NCBI RefSeq assembly: GCF_000819565.1
Contig: NZ_CP004393.1
Coordinates: forward strand, 3,968,001-4,032,000
DNA: 64,000 nt
Origin: Celeribacter indicus
GTDB lineage: Bacteria; Pseudomonadota; Alphaproteobacteria; Rhodobacterales; Rhodobacteraceae
Reading direction: 5' to 3'
Shown one piece after another: positions 1 to 10,466 of the stretch (positions within the stretch are counted from its first letter, which is position 1; every line of letters begins with the position of its first letter). The notes under the pieces are model-generated. The model was given only the letters and a program-made list of their open reading frames with translations. It was not told the DNA's origin and searched no databases. The position numbers and the translations under genes are program-made.

Positions 1-767
1 TCGAGGAGGTCGCCGCGAACACGCCGGAGAAGATCCTCTCCTTCTCGATCGACCCCGCCACCAGCCTCCAGGGCTTCCACGGCCGCCGCGTCGCCTTCTC
101 CCTCGGCCTGAGCGGCAAGCAGGTCAAGCAATGCGTGCAGCTCATCTCCAACCTCTACCGTCTCTTCGTCGAGAAGGACATGGAGATGCTCGAGATCAAC
201 CCGCTGATCGTCACCGATACGGGCGACCTGAAATGCCTCGACTGCAAGGCCGGCTTCGACGGCAACGCGCTCTACCGTCATCCCGACATCGTCGGCCTGC
301 GCGACGAGACCGAGGAGGACTCCAAGGAGCTCGCCGCCTCCCAGCACGACCTGAACTACATCGCGCTCGACGGTGAGATCGGCTGCATGGTGAACGGCGC
401 GGGCCTCGCCATGGCCACGATGGACATCATCAAGCTCTACGGCGCCGAACCGGCCAACTTCCTCGACGTGGGCGGCGGTGCGACCAAGGAGAAGGTGACA
501 GAAGCCTTCAAGATCATCACCTCCGACGAGAACGTCAAAGGCATCCTCGTGAACATCTTCGGCGGCATCATGCGCTGCGACATCATCGCCGAGGGCGTGA
601 TCGCGGCGGTGAAGGAGGTGGGCCTCAAGGTTCCGCTCGTGGTGCGCCTCGAAGGCACCAACGTCGAGCTCGGCAAGGAGATCATCCAGAACTCCGGTCT
701 GAACGTGATCGCGGCCGACGATCTCAAGGACGGCGCCCAGAAAATCGTGAAAGCAGTGAAGGGCTAA
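1..767 (+). CDS. sucC: Succinyl-CoA synthetase beta subunit, 3' part
   Basis: ADP-forming succinyl-CoA synthetase (succinate-CoA ligase) beta chain, a TCA-cycle enzyme making succinate plus nucleoside triphosphate from succinyl-CoA together with SucD. The gene enters from outside the window; the first complete codon is at 3 and the frame stays open to TAA at 765-767. Visible are the end of the ATP-grasp region ([13 protein letters not shown]) and the ligase domain with its glycine loop ([11 protein letters not shown]) and [11 protein letters not shown] tail of about 255 residues fits the last two thirds of the usual 397-residue protein. It is 5 nt upstream of sucD. A methionine at 131 is internal and not a start. 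Confidence 0.97.
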   Translation, partial: EEVAANTPEKILSFSIDPATSLQGFHGRRVAFSLGLSGKQVKQCVQLISNLYRLFVEKDMEMLEINPLIVTDTGDLKCLDCKAGFDGNALYRHPDIVGLRDETEEDSKELAASQHDLNYIALDGEIGCMVNGAGLAMATMDIIKLYGAEPANFLDVGGGATKEKVTEAFKIITSDENVKGILVNIFGGIMRCDIIAEGVIAAVKEVGLKVPLVVRLEGTNVELGKEIIQNSGLNVIAADDLKDGAQKIVKAVKG

Positions 768-772
768 CAGAC

Positions 773-1660
773 ATGGCAATTCTCGTTGATGAAAACACCA
801 AGGTCATCTGTCAGGGCTTCACCGGCTCGCAGGGCACCTTCCACTCCGAACAGGCCATCGCCTACGGCACGAAGATGGTCGGCGGCGTGACGCCGGGCAA
901 GGGCGGCACGACCCATCTCGACCTGCCGGTGTTCAACTCCGTGCACGAAGCCAGGGCAAAGACCGAGGCCAATGCCTCCGTGATCTACGTGCCGCCGCCC
1001 TTCGCGGCCGACTCGATCCTCGAGGCGATCGACGCGGAGATGGAGCTCATCATCTGCATCACCGAGGGCATTCCCGTCCTCGACATGATGAAGGTGAAGC
1101 GCGCGCTGATCAACAGCAAGTCCCGCCTGATCGGCCCGAACTGCCCCGGTGTCATCACGCCCGACGCCTGCAAGATCGGCATCATGCCGGGTCACATCCA
1201 CAAGCGCGGCTCGGTCGGCGTCGTCTCCCGCTCCGGCACGCTCACCTATGAGGCCGTGAAGCAGACCTCCGACCTCGGCCTCGGCCAGTCCACCGCGGTC
1301 GGCATCGGCGGCGACCCGATCAAGGGCACCGAGCATATCGAAGTGCTCGACATGTTCCTCGACGACCCGGAAACCACCTCGATGATCATGATCGGCGAAA
1401 TCGGCGGCACCGCCGAGGAGGAAGCCGCCGAATTCCTCGCCGAACAGAAGAAGAAAGGCCGCTGGAAGCCGGTCGCCGGCTTCATCGCCGGGCGCACCGC
1501 CCCTCCGGGCCGCCGCATGGGCCACGCGGGCGCGATCGTCGCCGGCGGCAAGGGCGACGCGGAAAGCAAGATCGAGGCGATGAAATCCGCCGGTATCGTC
1601 GTTGCCGACAGCCCCGCCACCCTCGGCGAGGCCGTGAAGGAGGCGATCGCCAAGGGCTGA
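773..1660 (+). CDS. sucD: Succinyl-CoA synthetase alpha subunit
   Basis: Alpha chain of succinyl-CoA synthetase, 295 aa, the normal family length. It carries the CoA-binding Rossmann domain at the N-terminus ([15 protein letters not shown]) and the ligase domain with the phosphohistidine loop [12 protein letters not shown] near residue 250. [10 protein letters not shown] and [11 protein letters not shown] are family signatures. The ATG follows sucC by 5 nt, so the two are translated from one message. There is a 125-nt gap before sucA. Confidence 0.98.
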   Translation: MAILVDENTKVICQGFTGSQGTFHSEQAIAYGTKMVGGVTPGKGGTTHLDLPVFNSVHEARAKTEANASVIYVPPPFAADSILEAIDAEMELIICITEGIPVLDMMKVKRALINSKSRLIGPNCPGVITPDACKIGIMPGHIHKRGSVGVVSRSGTLTYEAVKQTSDLGLGQSTAVGIGGDPIKGTEHIEVLDMFLDDPETTSMIMIGEIGGTAEEEAAEFLAEQKKKGRWKPVAGFIAGRTAPPGRRMGHAGAIVAGGKGDAESKIEAMKSAGIVVADSPATLGEAVKEAIAKG

Positions 1661-1785
1661 TCGCTCACCGCGACGCGATTTGACACATCCGCCTGCGCCC
1701 CGTGTTAATGGGACGCAGGCATATCCACATCAGGCGACGCGTGCCGGCCGGAAAACGGAAACGCACCTCAGACAAGGTCAAGACG

Positions 1786-4758
1786 ATGAACGACCAGAGC
1801 CCCAACGACATCTTCCACGCCTCCTCCTTCATGCAGGGGCACAACGCGGAATACCTCGAACAGGTCTACGCGCGGTACACACAGGATCCCTCCTCCGTGG
1901 ACGCCTCCTGGGCCGAGTTCTTTCAGTCGCTGGGTGACGCGGCCTCCGATGTCACCGCCGAGGCGGCTGGGCCGTCCTGGGCGCGCCCGGACTGGCCGCC
2001 CGTGCCGAACGACGATCTGACCCATGCCCTCGACGGCCAGTGGGCCGAACCCGTCGCCGCCGCCGGCAAGGCCGCCGACAAGATCCGGGAGAAGGCCGCC
2101 GAACAGGGCGTCGCCGTCACCGAGGACCAGGTCAAGCGCGCCGTGCTCGACAGCATCCGCGCGATCATGATCATCCGCGCCTACCGGATCCGCGGCCATC
2201 TCATCGCCGATCTCGACCCGCTGAAGATGCGCGACCAGGACCCGCACCCGGAGCTCGATCCGAAATCCTACGGCTTCACCGAGGCCGACATGGACCGGCC
2301 GATCTTCATCGACAATGTCCTGGGCCTCGCCCATGCCTCCATGCGCCAGATCCTCGACGTGCTCAAACGCACCTATTGCGGCACATTCGCGCTGCAATAC
2401 ATGCACATCTCGAACCCCGAGGAGGCCGGCTGGCTGAAGGAGCGGATCGAGGGCTACGGCAAGGAGATCGCCTTCACCAAGGAAGGCCGCCGCGCCATCC
2501 TCAACAAGCTGGTCGAGGCGGAAGGCTTCGAGAAGTTCCTCCATGTGAAATACATGGGCACCAAGCGCTTCGGCCTCGACGGCGGCGAGGCGCTGATCCC
2601 CGCCATGGAACAGATCATCAAGCGCGGCGGCAATCTCGGCGCCAAGGAAGTCGTGATCGGCATGCCGCACCGCGGCCGCCTCTCCGTGCTCGCCAACGTG
2701 ATGAGCAAACCCTATCGCGCGATCTTCAACGAATTCCAGGGCGGCTCGTTCAAGCCCGAGGACGTGGACGGCTCGGGCGACGTGAAATACCACCTCGGCG
2801 CCTCCTCCGACCGTGAATTCGACGGCAACAAGGTGCACCTGTCGCTGACCGCGAACCCCTCGCATCTCGAGGCGGTGAACCCCGTCGTGCTCGGCAAGGC
2901 CCGCGCCAAGACCGACCAGTATAACGACAAGGAGCGGAACACCGTCATCCCCGTGCTGCTGCACGGCGACGCCGCCTTCGCCGGCCAGGGCATCGTGGCC
3001 GAATGCTTCGGCCTCTCCGGCCTGCGCGGCCACCGCACCGGCGGCACGATCCATATCGTCGTGAACAACCAGATCGGCTTTACCACCGCGCCGCATTTCT
3101 CGCGCTCCTCGCCCTACCCGACCGACATCGCGCTGATGGTCGAGGCGCCGATCTTCCATGTGAACGGCGACGACCCGGAGGCCGTGGTCCACGCCGCCAA
3201 GGTCGCGACCGAATTCCGCCAGAAATTCCACAAGGACGTGGTGATCGACATCTTCTGCTACCGCCGCTTCGGTCACAACGAAGGCGACGAGCCGATGTTC
3301 ACCAACCCGGCGATGTATACCAACATCAAGCGGCACAAGACCACGCTCCAGCTCTACACCGAACGCCTCGTCGCCGACGGCCTCATCCCCGAAGGCGAGA
3401 TCGAGGACATGAAGGCCGCCTTCCAGGCCCAGCTCAACGACGAGTTCGAGGCCGGCAAGACCTTCAAGCCGAACAAGGCCGACTGGCTCGACGGCCGCTG
3501 GTCGCATCTCGACCGCGAGGGCGAGGAATACCAGCGCGGCCAGACCGCCATCTCCGGAGAGACCATGGCCGCCGTCGGACGCGCGCTCACGAGCTATCCC
3601 GAGGCGTTCAACATCCACAAGACCGTGGCCCGGCAGCTCGAGGCCAAGGCGCAGATGTTCGAGACCGGCGAAGGCTTCGACTGGGCGACGGGCGAGGCCC
3701 TGGCCTTCGGCTCCCTGCTGACCGAGGGCTATCCCGTCCGCCTCTCCGGCCAGGACAGCACCCGCGGCACCTTCTCCCAGCGGCATTCCGCCCTCATCGA
3801 CCAGAAGACCGAGGAGCGCTACTACCCGCTCAACCACGTTCGCGACGGCCAGGCGCATTACGAGGTCATCGACTCGATGCTCTCCGAATATGCCGTGCTC
3901 GGCTTCGAATACGGCTATTCGCTGGCCGAACCCAACGCGCTCGTGATGTGGGAAGCCCAGTTCGGCGATTTCGCCAACGGCGCGCAGATCATGTTCGACC
4001 AGTTCATCTCCTCGGGCGAACGCAAGTGGCTGCGCATGTCGGGCCTCGTGATGCTCCTGCCGCACGGGTTCGAGGGCCAGGGCCCCGAACACTCCTCCGC
4101 GCGCCTCGAACGCTTCCTCCAGATGTCCGCCGAGGACAACTGGATCGTCGCGAACTGCACGACGCCCGCGAACTACTTCCACATCCTGCGCCGGCAACTG
4201 CACCGCTCCTTCCGCAAGCCGCTGGTGCTGATGACGCCGAAATCGCTCCTGCGCCACAAGCTCGCGACCTCCACGGCTGCCGACTTCCTCGAGGGCTCCT
4301 CCTTCCACCGCGTCCTCTGGGACGATGCCGACGCCAACATGGGCACCGGCAAGTCGGAGCTGAAGCTCAAGGCCGACAAGGACATCGAACGCGTGGTGAT
4401 CTGCTCGGGCAAGGTCTATTACGACCTGCTCGAGGCGCGCGACGCCGCCGGCAAGGACGACACCTACATCCTGCGCCTCGAACAGTTCTACCCCTTCCCC
4501 GCGCTCTCCATGGTCAAGGAGCTCGAACGCTTCAAATCCGCGGAGATCGTCTGGTGCCAGGAAGAACCGAAGAACCAGGGCGCCTGGACCTTCGTCGAGC
4601 CGAACATCGAATGGGTGCTGACCCGCATCGGCGCGAAACACACGCGCCCGGTCTATGCCGGCCGCTCCGCCTCCGCCTCGCCCGCCACGGGTCTGGCCTC
4701 CTCGCACAAAGCACAACAGCAAGCGCTCGTGAACGATGCGCTGAACATCGAAGGGTAA
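1786..4758 (+). CDS. sucA: 2-oxoglutarate dehydrogenase E1 component
   Basis: Thiamine-diphosphate-dependent E1 of the 2-oxoglutarate dehydrogenase complex, which decarboxylates 2-oxoglutarate and passes the succinyl group to the lipoyl arms of SucB. I place the start at ATG 1786 ([15 protein letters not shown]), giving 990 aa; the frame is open to 1702, but the added residues are basic and unlike the family. The N-terminal [13 protein letters not shown] segment is the E2-binding region of E1o proteins. [28 protein letters not shown] and [20 protein letters not shown] are E1o signatures, including ThDP and active-site histidines. It lies 4 nt before sucB. Confidence 0.98.
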   Translation: MNDQSPNDIFHASSFMQGHNAEYLEQVYARYTQDPSSVDASWAEFFQSLGDAASDVTAEAAGPSWARPDWPPVPNDDLTHALDGQWAEPVAAAGKAADKIREKAAEQGVAVTEDQVKRAVLDSIRAIMIIRAYRIRGHLIADLDPLKMRDQDPHPELDPKSYGFTEADMDRPIFIDNVLGLAHASMRQILDVLKRTYCGTFALQYMHISNPEEAGWLKERIEGYGKEIAFTKEGRRAILNKLVEAEGFEKFLHVKYMGTKRFGLDGGEALIPAMEQIIKRGGNLGAKEVVIGMPHRGRLSVLANVMSKPYRAIFNEFQGGSFKPEDVDGSGDVKYHLGASSDREFDGNKVHLSLTANPSHLEAVNPVVLGKARAKTDQYNDKERNTVIPVLLHGDAAFAGQGIVAECFGLSGLRGHRTGGTIHIVVNNQIGFTTAPHFSRSSPYPTDIALMVEAPIFHVNGDDPEAVVHAAKVATEFRQKFHKDVVIDIFCYRRFGHNEGDEPMFTNPAMYTNIKRHKTTLQLYTERLVADGLIPEGEIEDMKAAFQAQLNDEFEAGKTFKPNKADWLDGRWSHLDREGEEYQRGQTAISGETMAAVGRALTSYPEAFNIHKTVARQLEAKAQMFETGEGFDWATGEALAFGSLLTEGYPVRLSGQDSTRGTFSQRHSALIDQKTEERYYPLNHVRDGQAHYEVIDSMLSEYAVLGFEYGYSLAEPNALVMWEAQFGDFANGAQIMFDQFISSGERKWLRMSGLVMLLPHGFEGQGPEHSSARLERFLQMSAEDNWIVANCTTPANYFHILRRQLHRSFRKPLVLMTPKSLLRHKLATSTAADFLEGSSFHRVLWDDADANMGTGKSELKLKADKDIERVVICSGKVYYDLLEARDAAGKDDTYILRLEQFYPFPALSMVKELERFKSAEIVWCQEEPKNQGAWTFVEPNIEWVLTRIGAKHTRPVYAGRSASASPATGLASSHKAQQQALVNDALNIEG

Positions 4759-4762
4759 ATAC

Positions 4763-6289
4763 ATGTCTGTTGAAGTCCGCGTCCCCACCCTCGGCGAATC
4801 CGTGACCGAAGCCACCGTCGCCACCTGGTTCAAGAAACCGGGCGAGACCGTGGCCGTCGACGAGATGCTCTGCGAGCTCGAGACCGACAAGGTGACCGTC
4901 GAGGTCCCCTCCCCCGCCGCCGGCACCCTGGGCGAGATCGTCGCCGCGGAGGGCGACACGGTCGGGGTCGACGCCCTGCTCGCCACCATCGCGGAGGAAG
5001 GCAACGCCGGCCCCGAGGAGACGAAGCCGCGCGCCCATGCCGAGCTTGCCGAGGACACGCCCGCCGTCACCGGCCGCGCCACCGACACCGCGCAGACGCT
5101 GGACGTCATGGTGCCGACGCTCGGGGAATCCGTGACCGAGGCGACCGTCGCCACCTGGTTCAAGAAGGTGGGCGACACCGTCGCCGCCGACGAGATGCTT
5201 TGCGAACTCGAGACCGACAAGGTCTCCGTCGAGGTGCCCGCCCCCGCCGCCGGCACGCTGTCCGCCATCGTCGCCAATGAGGGCGACACCGTCGCCGCGG
5301 GGGGCAAACTCGCCGAACTCTCCACCGGCGACAGCGTCGCCGCCGCCCCCGCCACGGCGCCCGCCGCCGCCGAACCGCCGAAACCCGCGGGTGGCAAGGA
5401 CGTGGAAAACGCGCCCTCCGCCACCAAGCTGATGGCGGAAAAGGGGCTCGATCCGGCGCAGGTCACCGGCACCGGCAAGGACGGCCGCATCATGAAGGAA
5501 GACGTGCTGAACGCGCTGAGCCGGCCCGCCGCCCAGCCGGCCCCCGCCGCGGCTCAGGCCCCGCGCGCACCGGTTCCGGCTGATGACGCCGCCCGCGAGG
5601 AGCGCGTGAAGATGACGAAGCTGCGCCAGACCATCGCGCGCCGCCTCAAGGAAAGCCAGAACACAGCCGCCATGCTCACCACCTATAACGAGGTGGACAT
5701 GACCGAGGTGATGGCGCTCCGCAACGAATACAAGGATCTCTTCGAGAAGAAGCACGGCGTGCGCCTCGGCTTCATGTCCTTCTTCACCAAGGCCTGCTGC
5801 CACGCGCTCAAGGAAGTGCCCGAGGTCAACGCGGAGATCGACGGCACCGACGTCGTCTACAAGAACTATGTCCACATGGGCATCGCCGCCGGCACGCCGC
5901 AGGGCCTCGTCGTCCCGGTGATCCGCGACGCCGACAGCATGTCCTTCGCCGAGATCGAGAAGGCGGTCGCCGAGAAGGGCCGCCGCGCCCGCGACGGCAA
6001 GCTCTCCATGGCGGAGATGCAGGGCGGTACCTTCACGATCTCGAACGGCGGCGTCTACGGCTCGCTGATGTCCTCGCCGATCCTGAACCCCCCGCAATCG
6101 GGCATCCTCGGCATGCACAAGATCCAGGACCGCCCGATGGCCATCAACGGCAAGGTGGAAATCCGCCCGATGATGTATCTCGCGCTCTCCTACGACCACC
6201 GCATCGTCGACGGCAAGGGCGCCGTGACCTTCCTCGTGCGCGTCAAGGAAGCGCTGGAGGATCCGCGCCGGCTGCTGATGGATCTGTAA
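4763..6289 (+). CDS. sucB: Dihydrolipoyl succinyltransferase E2 with two lipoyl domains
   Basis: E2 core of the 2-oxoglutarate dehydrogenase complex, 508 aa. Unlike the approximately 405-aa single-lipoyl E2o of E. coli it has two nearly identical lipoyl domains: residues about 1-76, lipoyl Lys43 in ETDKVTVEV, and about 112-186, Lys153 in ETDKVSVEV. Ala/Pro-rich linkers follow, then a peripheral-subunit-binding domain ([12 protein letters not shown]...GRIMKEDVL, about 215-250) and the acyltransferase domain ending with the catalytic DHRIVDG near residue 480. I believe two-lipoyl E2o proteins occur in other Rhodobacterales. The start follows sucA by 4 nt. Confidence 0.97.
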   Translation: MSVEVRVPTLGESVTEATVATWFKKPGETVAVDEMLCELETDKVTVEVPSPAAGTLGEIVAAEGDTVGVDALLATIAEEGNAGPEETKPRAHAELAEDTPAVTGRATDTAQTLDVMVPTLGESVTEATVATWFKKVGDTVAADEMLCELETDKVSVEVPAPAAGTLSAIVANEGDTVAAGGKLAELSTGDSVAAAPATAPAAAEPPKPAGGKDVENAPSATKLMAEKGLDPAQVTGTGKDGRIMKEDVLNALSRPAAQPAPAAAQAPRAPVPADDAAREERVKMTKLRQTIARRLKESQNTAAMLTTYNEVDMTEVMALRNEYKDLFEKKHGVRLGFMSFFTKACCHALKEVPEVNAEIDGTDVVYKNYVHMGIAAGTPQGLVVPVIRDADSMSFAEIEKAVAEKGRRARDGKLSMAEMQGGTFTISNGGVYGSLMSSPILNPPQSGILGMHKIQDRPMAINGKVEIRPMMYLALSYDHRIVDGKGAVTFLVRVKEALEDPRRLLMDL

Positions 6290-6294
6290 CCACG

Positions 6295-6837
6295 ATGTTT
6301 CCGGGCGCGATCAACCAGTTCGTTGAAAGACTCTTTCAGCCGATCGCGCTCGGAGCCCTCCTGCTCTTCCTCGCCCCCTCCGTCGCCGCGCTTGCCGCCC
6401 ATGGCGACCCGGACTGGAACTTCGGGGAGATCGACATCAACCCCTCGCAGACGCTGGCCGCCGTGCTCTTCTTCTTCCTCATTGGTCAGGTCGCCTCCGT
6501 CCTGGGCCAAAGCGCCTTTCTCCTCCTGAGATCGCGGCTCGAGGACGGCGTGCCGACCTTCGTGCGGGTGGCGCGGCTGGTGCGCGGATATCCCCTTCTG
6601 GAACGCCGCTATGACGACATCCGCTTCAAGGTGGACCTGCTGTGCGGCCTCGCCGGGGTCGGGATCGTCGCCAGCCTGACCGAACTCGCCGCAGCCCTGC
6701 CCCTCCTCCCCGTGGACCCGGCACCCGGACGGATCGCCTTCGGCCTCGTCCTCGCCCTCCTGTCGCTCTCCGCGGCACGGTTTCACACGCGCGAATTCCT
6801 CACCCATCTTCGCGCCCTGTCTCAGGAGACCCCATGA
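6295..6837 (+). CDS. Small membrane protein of unknown function in the suc operon
   Basis: 180 aa with no family I recognise. It has hydrophobic segments at about residues 16-36 (GALLLFLAPSVAALAA), 52-75 (TLAAVLFFFLIGQVASVLGQ), 114-140 and 145-165, so probably three or four membrane spans, and a basic C-terminal tail. It starts 5 nt after sucB and its TGA overlaps the ATG of the next gene (ATGATGA), which indicates co-translation inside the suc-lpd operon. Its position suggests a link to the dehydrogenase complex or simply shared growth-dependent expression; the sequence does not decide. Confidence 0.8.
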   Translation: MFPGAINQFVERLFQPIALGALLLFLAPSVAALAAHGDPDWNFGEIDINPSQTLAAVLFFFLIGQVASVLGQSAFLLLRSRLEDGVPTFVRVARLVRGYPLLERRYDDIRFKVDLLCGLAGVGIVASLTELAAALPLLPVDPAPGRIAFGLVLALLSLSAARFHTREFLTHLRALSQETP

Positions 6838-7229
6838 TGACCCCGGAACTCGCCGCCCTCGCCGCCACCGCCTTCGTCCATCTCGTCGCCGTGCTCTGGT
6901 CCCAGCGTGCGCTGGAAAAGGACGTGGGCCGGGAGGGCAACGCCGGCACCCGCGAGGATCTCGACGGCCGGCTGTCGCAGACCACCGGTCGCCTGCGCCG
7001 CGCGCTGTCGAACCATGTCGAGAACACCGGCCTCTTCATCACCGCCGTCCTCCTCGTCCAGCTCACACAGTCGAACGGCTGGTTCACCGCGCTCTGCGCC
7101 TGGATCTACGTCGCCGCCCGCGCGCTCTACCTGCCCGCCTACGCCTTCGGCTGGGTGCCCTGGCGCTCGATGATCTTCCTCGTCGGCTTCCTCGCCACCT
7201 TCGCCATGATCGTCGCGAGCTTTTTCTGA
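6834..7229 (+). CDS. MAPEG family membrane protein, first copy
   Basis: Integral membrane protein of the MAPEG family (membrane-associated proteins in eicosanoid and glutathione metabolism), 131 aa. About four hydrophobic helices are visible. Family features are a conserved polar stretch after helix 1 (RLSQTTGRLRRALSNHVENTGLF) and the end RALYLPAYAFGWVPWRS. Two adjacent ATG codons (6834 and 6837) are possible starts; AGGAG at 6824-6828 fits either. It overlaps the gene before by 4 nt and the gene after by 1 nt (TGATG). Bacterial MAPEG proteins mostly lack a known substrate. Confidence 0.85.
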   Translation: MMTPELAALAATAFVHLVAVLWSQRALEKDVGREGNAGTREDLDGRLSQTTGRLRRALSNHVENTGLFITAVLLVQLTQSNGWFTALCAWIYVAARALYLPAYAFGWVPWRSMIFLVGFLATFAMIVASFF

Positions 7230-7627
7230 TGACCCCCGAACTCGTCGCCCTCGCCCTCGCGGGCCTCATGCACATCGCGCAATTCGCGGTGGCCTCCGTC
7301 ATGGCGAATGCCGATCTCGGGCCGGGCTACACGACCTCCCCGCGCGACCGCGCTCCCTCGCGCGAGATGCGCCCCACCACGGCGCGCCTGCTGCGCGCCT
7401 ATGACAACCATGTGCAGATGTTCCCCTTCTTCGCCGCCGCGGCGCTCCTGATTGCCGTCACGGACCAGTCGAGCGCGGTGACCGCGGCGGCGGCCTGGGG
7501 CTACCTGCTCGCCCGCCTCCTCTACATCCCCGCCTATGCCTTCGGCTGGCAACCCTGGCGCAGCTACATCTGGATCCTCGCCATGCTCGCCACGGCCATC
7601 CTCTTCATCGCGGCCCTTGCGCCCTGA
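7229..7627 (+). CDS. MAPEG family membrane protein, second copy
   Basis: 132 aa, a tandem paralogue of the preceding MAPEG gene: both begin TPEL.ALA...H and share [16 protein letters not shown] versus RLRRALSNHVENTGLF, then [19 protein letters not shown] versus ALYLPAYAFGWVPWRSMIF. Four membrane helices are expected. The ATG overlaps the previous TGA by one base, so the pair is translationally coupled and may form a heteromer. A palindromic intergenic element separates it from lpd. Confidence 0.85.
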   Translation: MTPELVALALAGLMHIAQFAVASVMANADLGPGYTTSPRDRAPSREMRPTTARLLRAYDNHVQMFPFFAAAALLIAVTDQSSAVTAAAAWGYLLARLLYIPAYAFGWQPWRSYIWILAMLATAILFIAALAP

Positions 7628-7640
7628 GCTTCATCTGCTC

Positions 7641-7726
7641 GAAAATATCTCGGGGGTGAATGGGCCTCCGGCCCAGAGGGGGCAGCGCCCCCCGAAAACC
7701 ACACCGGCCGGGGGCGCCCCCGGCCG
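7641..7726 (+). repeat. GC-rich palindromic intergenic element upstream of lpd
   Basis: Three hairpins follow a short AT stretch (GAAAATATCTCGGGGGTGAA): TGGGCC-tcc-GGCCCA at 7661-7675, GGGGGC-agc-GCCCCC at 7678-7692, and a perfect 22-bp palindrome at 7705-7726 (CGGCCGGGGGC followed by its complement). From memory, elements of this design (a motif with AAATATCTCGGGGGTGA joined to GGGGGCAGCGCCCCC) are dispersed between genes in Rhodobacterales genomes; only this copy is in the window. It could act as an attenuator or mRNA-stability structure between the MAPEG genes and lpd. Confidence 0.6.
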
Positions 7727-7742
7727 ATATCGAAGCCCGACG

Positions 7743-7776
7743 GAAGTCCGACACATGTCCGACCGAAGTCCGACAC
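7743..7776 (+). repeat. 12-bp direct repeat in the lpd leader
   Basis: GAAGTCCGACAC occurs at 7743-7754 and again at 7765-7776, a period of 22 bp, with a partial third copy (TGTCCGAC) between. It sits 24-57 nt before the lpd start. Two turns of helix between copies would suit a regulator bound to one face of the DNA, but no known site was recognised. Confidence 0.35.
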
Positions 7777-7799
7777 CGGAAAAGACCAAGGAGAAGACC

Positions 7800-9194
7800 A
7801 TGGCATCCTACGACGTGATCATCATCGGCGCTGGCCCCGGCGGCTATGTCTGCGCCATCCGCTGCGCGCAGCTCGGCCTCAAGACCGCCGTGGTCGAAGG
7901 CCGCGAGACCCTCGGCGGCACCTGCCTCAACGTCGGCTGCATCCCGTCGAAGGCGCTCCTGCATGCCTCCCACCTCCTGCACGAGGCCGAGCACAATTTC
8001 GCGAAGATGGGGCTGAAGGGCAAATCCCCCTCCGTCGATTGGGACCAGATGAAAGCCTACAAGCAGGAGACCATCGGCCAGAACACCGGCGGCATCGAAT
8101 TCCTCTTCAAGAAGAACAAGATAGACTGGCTCAAGGGCTGGGGCTCGATCCCCGCGGCCGGCAAGGTCAAGGTCGGCGACGAGGTCCATGAGGCCAGGAA
8201 CATCGTGATCGCCTCGGGCTCCGTCCCCTCCGCCCTGCCCGGCATCGAGGTGGACAACGAGGCCGGTGTCGTGGTCGATTCCACCGGCGCGCTCGACCTG
8301 CCGAAAGTGCCGAAGAAGATGGTCGTCATCGGCGCAGGCGTCATCGGGCTGGAGCTCGGCTCGGTCTATTCCCGCCTCGGCACCGAGGTGACCGTGGTCG
8401 AATATCTCGACGCGGTCACCCCCGGCATGGACCCGGAAGTGCAGCGCCAGTTCCAGAAGATCCTTTCCAAACAGGGGCTCGACTTCATCCTCGGCGCGGC
8501 AGTCCAGGGCGTGAGCGCGTCGAAGTCGAAGGCGAAGGTGGCCTACAAGCTCCGCAAGGACGACAGCGATCACAGTCTCGAGGCCGATGTCGTCCTCGTG
8601 GCGACGGGCCGCAAGCCCTATACCGACGGGCTCGGCCTCGCGGAGCTCGGCGTGGAGATGACCGAACGCGGCCAGGTGAAGACCGACGCGCACTGGTCGA
8701 CAAGCGTGAAGGGCATCTACGCCATCGGCGACGCCATCATCGGCCCGATGCTGGCCCACAAGGCCGAGGACGAAGGCATGGCGGTGGCCGAGGTCATTGC
8801 CGGCAAGCACGGCCATGTCAATTACGACGTGATCCCCAGCGTGATCTACACCACGCCCGAAGTGGCCGCCGTCGGCAAGACCGAGGCCCAGCTCAAGCAG
8901 GAAGGCCGCGCCTACAAGGTCGGCAAGTTCTCCTTCATGGGCAATGCCCGCGCAAAGGCGGTGCAGCAGGGCGAGGGCTTCGTGAAGCTGATCGTGGACA
9001 AGGACACCGACCGCGTCCTTGGCTGCCACATCATCGGGCCGGGCGCGGGCGATCTGATCCACGAGATCTGCGTCGCGATGGAATATGGCGGCTCGGCGCA
9101 GGACATCGCGCTCACCTGCCACGCCCACCCGACCTTCTCCGAAGCGGTGCGCGAGGCGGCGCTCGCCTGCGGCGACGGCGCGATCCACGCATAA
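7800..9194 (+). CDS. lpd: Dihydrolipoyl dehydrogenase (E3)
   Basis: FAD enzyme that reoxidises the dihydrolipoyl arms of SucB with NAD+. The 464-aa protein shows the FAD-binding [17 protein letters not shown], the redox disulphide [17 protein letters not shown] (about residues 40-56), the NAD-binding [12 protein letters not shown], the second FAD motif [13 protein letters not shown], and the C-terminal active-site [15 protein letters not shown] with the His-Glu pair. ATG 7800 was chosen because AAGGAGA lies just upstream; an in-frame ATG at 7755 would add 15 charged residues absent from the family. It is the last gene of the suc-lpd run. Confidence 0.97.
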   Translation: MASYDVIIIGAGPGGYVCAIRCAQLGLKTAVVEGRETLGGTCLNVGCIPSKALLHASHLLHEAEHNFAKMGLKGKSPSVDWDQMKAYKQETIGQNTGGIEFLFKKNKIDWLKGWGSIPAAGKVKVGDEVHEARNIVIASGSVPSALPGIEVDNEAGVVVDSTGALDLPKVPKKMVVIGAGVIGLELGSVYSRLGTEVTVVEYLDAVTPGMDPEVQRQFQKILSKQGLDFILGAAVQGVSASKSKAKVAYKLRKDDSDHSLEADVVLVATGRKPYTDGLGLAELGVEMTERGQVKTDAHWSTSVKGIYAIGDAIIGPMLAHKAEDEGMAVAEVIAGKHGHVNYDVIPSVIYTTPEVAAVGKTEAQLKQEGRAYKVGKFSFMGNARAKAVQQGEGFVKLIVDKDTDRVLGCHIIGPGAGDLIHEICVAMEYGGSAQDIALTCHAHPTFSEAVREAALACGDGAIHA

Positions 9195-9204
9195 CATTTG
9201 ATAT

Positions 9205-9246
9205 GAGACGAAAAAGGGCGCCCTCCGGGGCGCCCTTTTTCGTCTC
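9205..9246 (+). terminator. Bidirectional intrinsic terminator after lpd
   Basis: A perfect 18-bp stem (9205-9222 with 9229-9246) around a 6-nt loop. The arms carry A5 on one side and T5 on the other, so it can end both the plus-strand lpd transcript and the minus-strand transcript of the convergent thioesterase. The thioesterase stop codon (9245-9247) lies in the right arm. Confidence 0.9.
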
Positions 9247-9718
9247 AGCGTCCCTCGGAAATCGCCTGCATCCGCGCGGCATGCTCCCGGCGCAGCCTCC
9301 GGCGCAACTCCGCCGCGTTCCAGCGCTGCCGGTCGAGATCGCTCTCCGGATCGAACCGCGGCACCTCCGCCGATTTCCCGTCGTCATCCACCGCGACCAT
9401 GGTGAAATAGCACGAATTCGTATGCCGCACGGTCTGGGCCCGGATATCCTCCGCCTCCACCCGGATCCCGATCTCCATCGAGGTGCGCCCGACGTAATTC
9501 ACCGTCGCCCGGAAATGCACCAGTTCCCCCACATGGATCGGCTCCTTGAACGTCACCTGATCGACCGACAGGGTCACCGCGTATTGCCCGGAATAGCGCG
9601 AGGCGCAGGAAAACGCGACCAGGTCGAGCAGCCGCAACAGCGCCCCCCCGTGCACCTTGCCCGAGAAATTCGCCAGATCCGGCGTCATCATTTCCGTCAT
9701 TTCCAGCGTGCGCTTCAT
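9245..9718 (-). CDS. Acyl-CoA thioesterase, hotdog fold (YciA/BACH type)
   Basis: 157-aa single hotdog domain hydrolase for acyl-CoA thioesters. The family core is visible: NFSGKVHGGALLRLLDLVAFSCASRYSG with the catalytic-loop Asp, then VDQVTFKEPIHVGELVHF and the strand VGRTSMEIGIRVEAED. The C-terminal 40 residues are charged and helical (QRWNAAELRRRLRREHAARMQ). It is convergent with lpd and ends in the shared terminator. The chain-length preference cannot be read from sequence. Confidence 0.9.
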   Translation of the reverse strand: MKRTLEMTEMMTPDLANFSGKVHGGALLRLLDLVAFSCASRYSGQYAVTLSVDQVTFKEPIHVGELVHFRATVNYVGRTSMEIGIRVEAEDIRAQTVRHTNSCYFTMVAVDDDGKSAEVPRFDPESDLDRQRWNAAELRRRLRREHAARMQAISEGR

Positions 9719-9752
9719 CCCGTCCCCCTGTTTTCGCGGCCTTCCCCCCGGA

Positions 9753-10418
9753 TCAGACCGCGAGCATCCGCAGCCCCTTGGTCACGTCCGAGCGCACCGC
9801 AAGCCGCAGCCCCGGCTCGTCCCCGGCGCGGAGCGCGGCGACGATCAACCGGTGATTATGCGGCACTTCGGTGCGGTTGAGCCGGGCATAGAGCGCCCGC
9901 ATCGTCGGCCCGAGCTGAAGCCAGACCGTCTCCGTCAGCGCCAGCATCGCCGGCGCCTGCGCCCGCAGATAGAGCGTCCGGTGGAATTCGAGATTGGTGC
10001 GGATATAGCCGACATCGTCATGCTTCGCGACCATCTCCGCAATCGCGCCGTTGATCGTCTGGAGCCGGTCGATCAGCGCCATATGCGCCCGCGGCAGGGC
10101 GCGGGAGGCGAGCTCCGGCTCGATCAGCGCCCGGATCGAGGCCAGCTCCTCGATCCGCTCGTTCGACAGCTCCGGCGTCGTGACGCGCCCCGAGGCCGAG
10201 AGGTTGAGCCCGCCGTCGGCCACCAGCCGCCGCACCGCCTCGCGCGCCGGCGTCATCGAGACATCGAACATCTTGCCGATCCCGCGCAGGGTGAGCGCCT
10301 CCCCCGGACGGAATTCGCCATGCATGATCCGCGTGCGCAGCGCGCGATAGACGCGCTCATGCGCGGCACTGGGACTGTCTGCAAGGCGGAAGGCGGGCGT
10401 GGCCGTCGGGGGTGTCAT
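9753..10418 (-). CDS. GntR-family transcriptional regulator (FadR/FCD type)
   Basis: 221 aa. The N-terminal winged helix is typical (VYRALRTRIMHGEFRPGEALTLRGIGKMFDVSMTPAREAVRRL, about 22-68), followed by an all-helical FCD effector domain with metal-ligand-type residues in NLEFHRTLY and VPHNHRLIVAAL. It lies 34 nt upstream of the thioesterase on the same strand and may share a transcript. The effector is unknown; FCD proteins usually bind organic acids. Confidence 0.9.
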   Translation of the reverse strand: MTPPTATPAFRLADSPSAAHERVYRALRTRIMHGEFRPGEALTLRGIGKMFDVSMTPAREAVRRLVADGGLNLSASGRVTTPELSNERIEELASIRALIEPELASRALPRAHMALIDRLQTINGAIAEMVAKHDDVGYIRTNLEFHRTLYLRAQAPAMLALTETVWLQLGPTMRALYARLNRTEVPHNHRLIVAALRAGDEPGLRLAVRSDVTKGLRMLAV

Positions 10419-10466
10419 GGGCGCAATGTGATCACGAATACGGCAAAGGTCAATCGGACAGGCGGA

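Noticed and set aside
1768..5493. A 1241-codon open frame on the minus strand opposite sucA and sucB
   Set aside because: GC-rich third positions leave antisense frames open; its translation is low-complexity His/Arg/Val/Gly with no family, while the plus strand codes clear enzymes.
7755..9194. Longer lpd start at ATG 7755
   Set aside because: The added charged residues have no counterpart in E3 proteins, and ATG 7800 has a strong AAGGAGA site.
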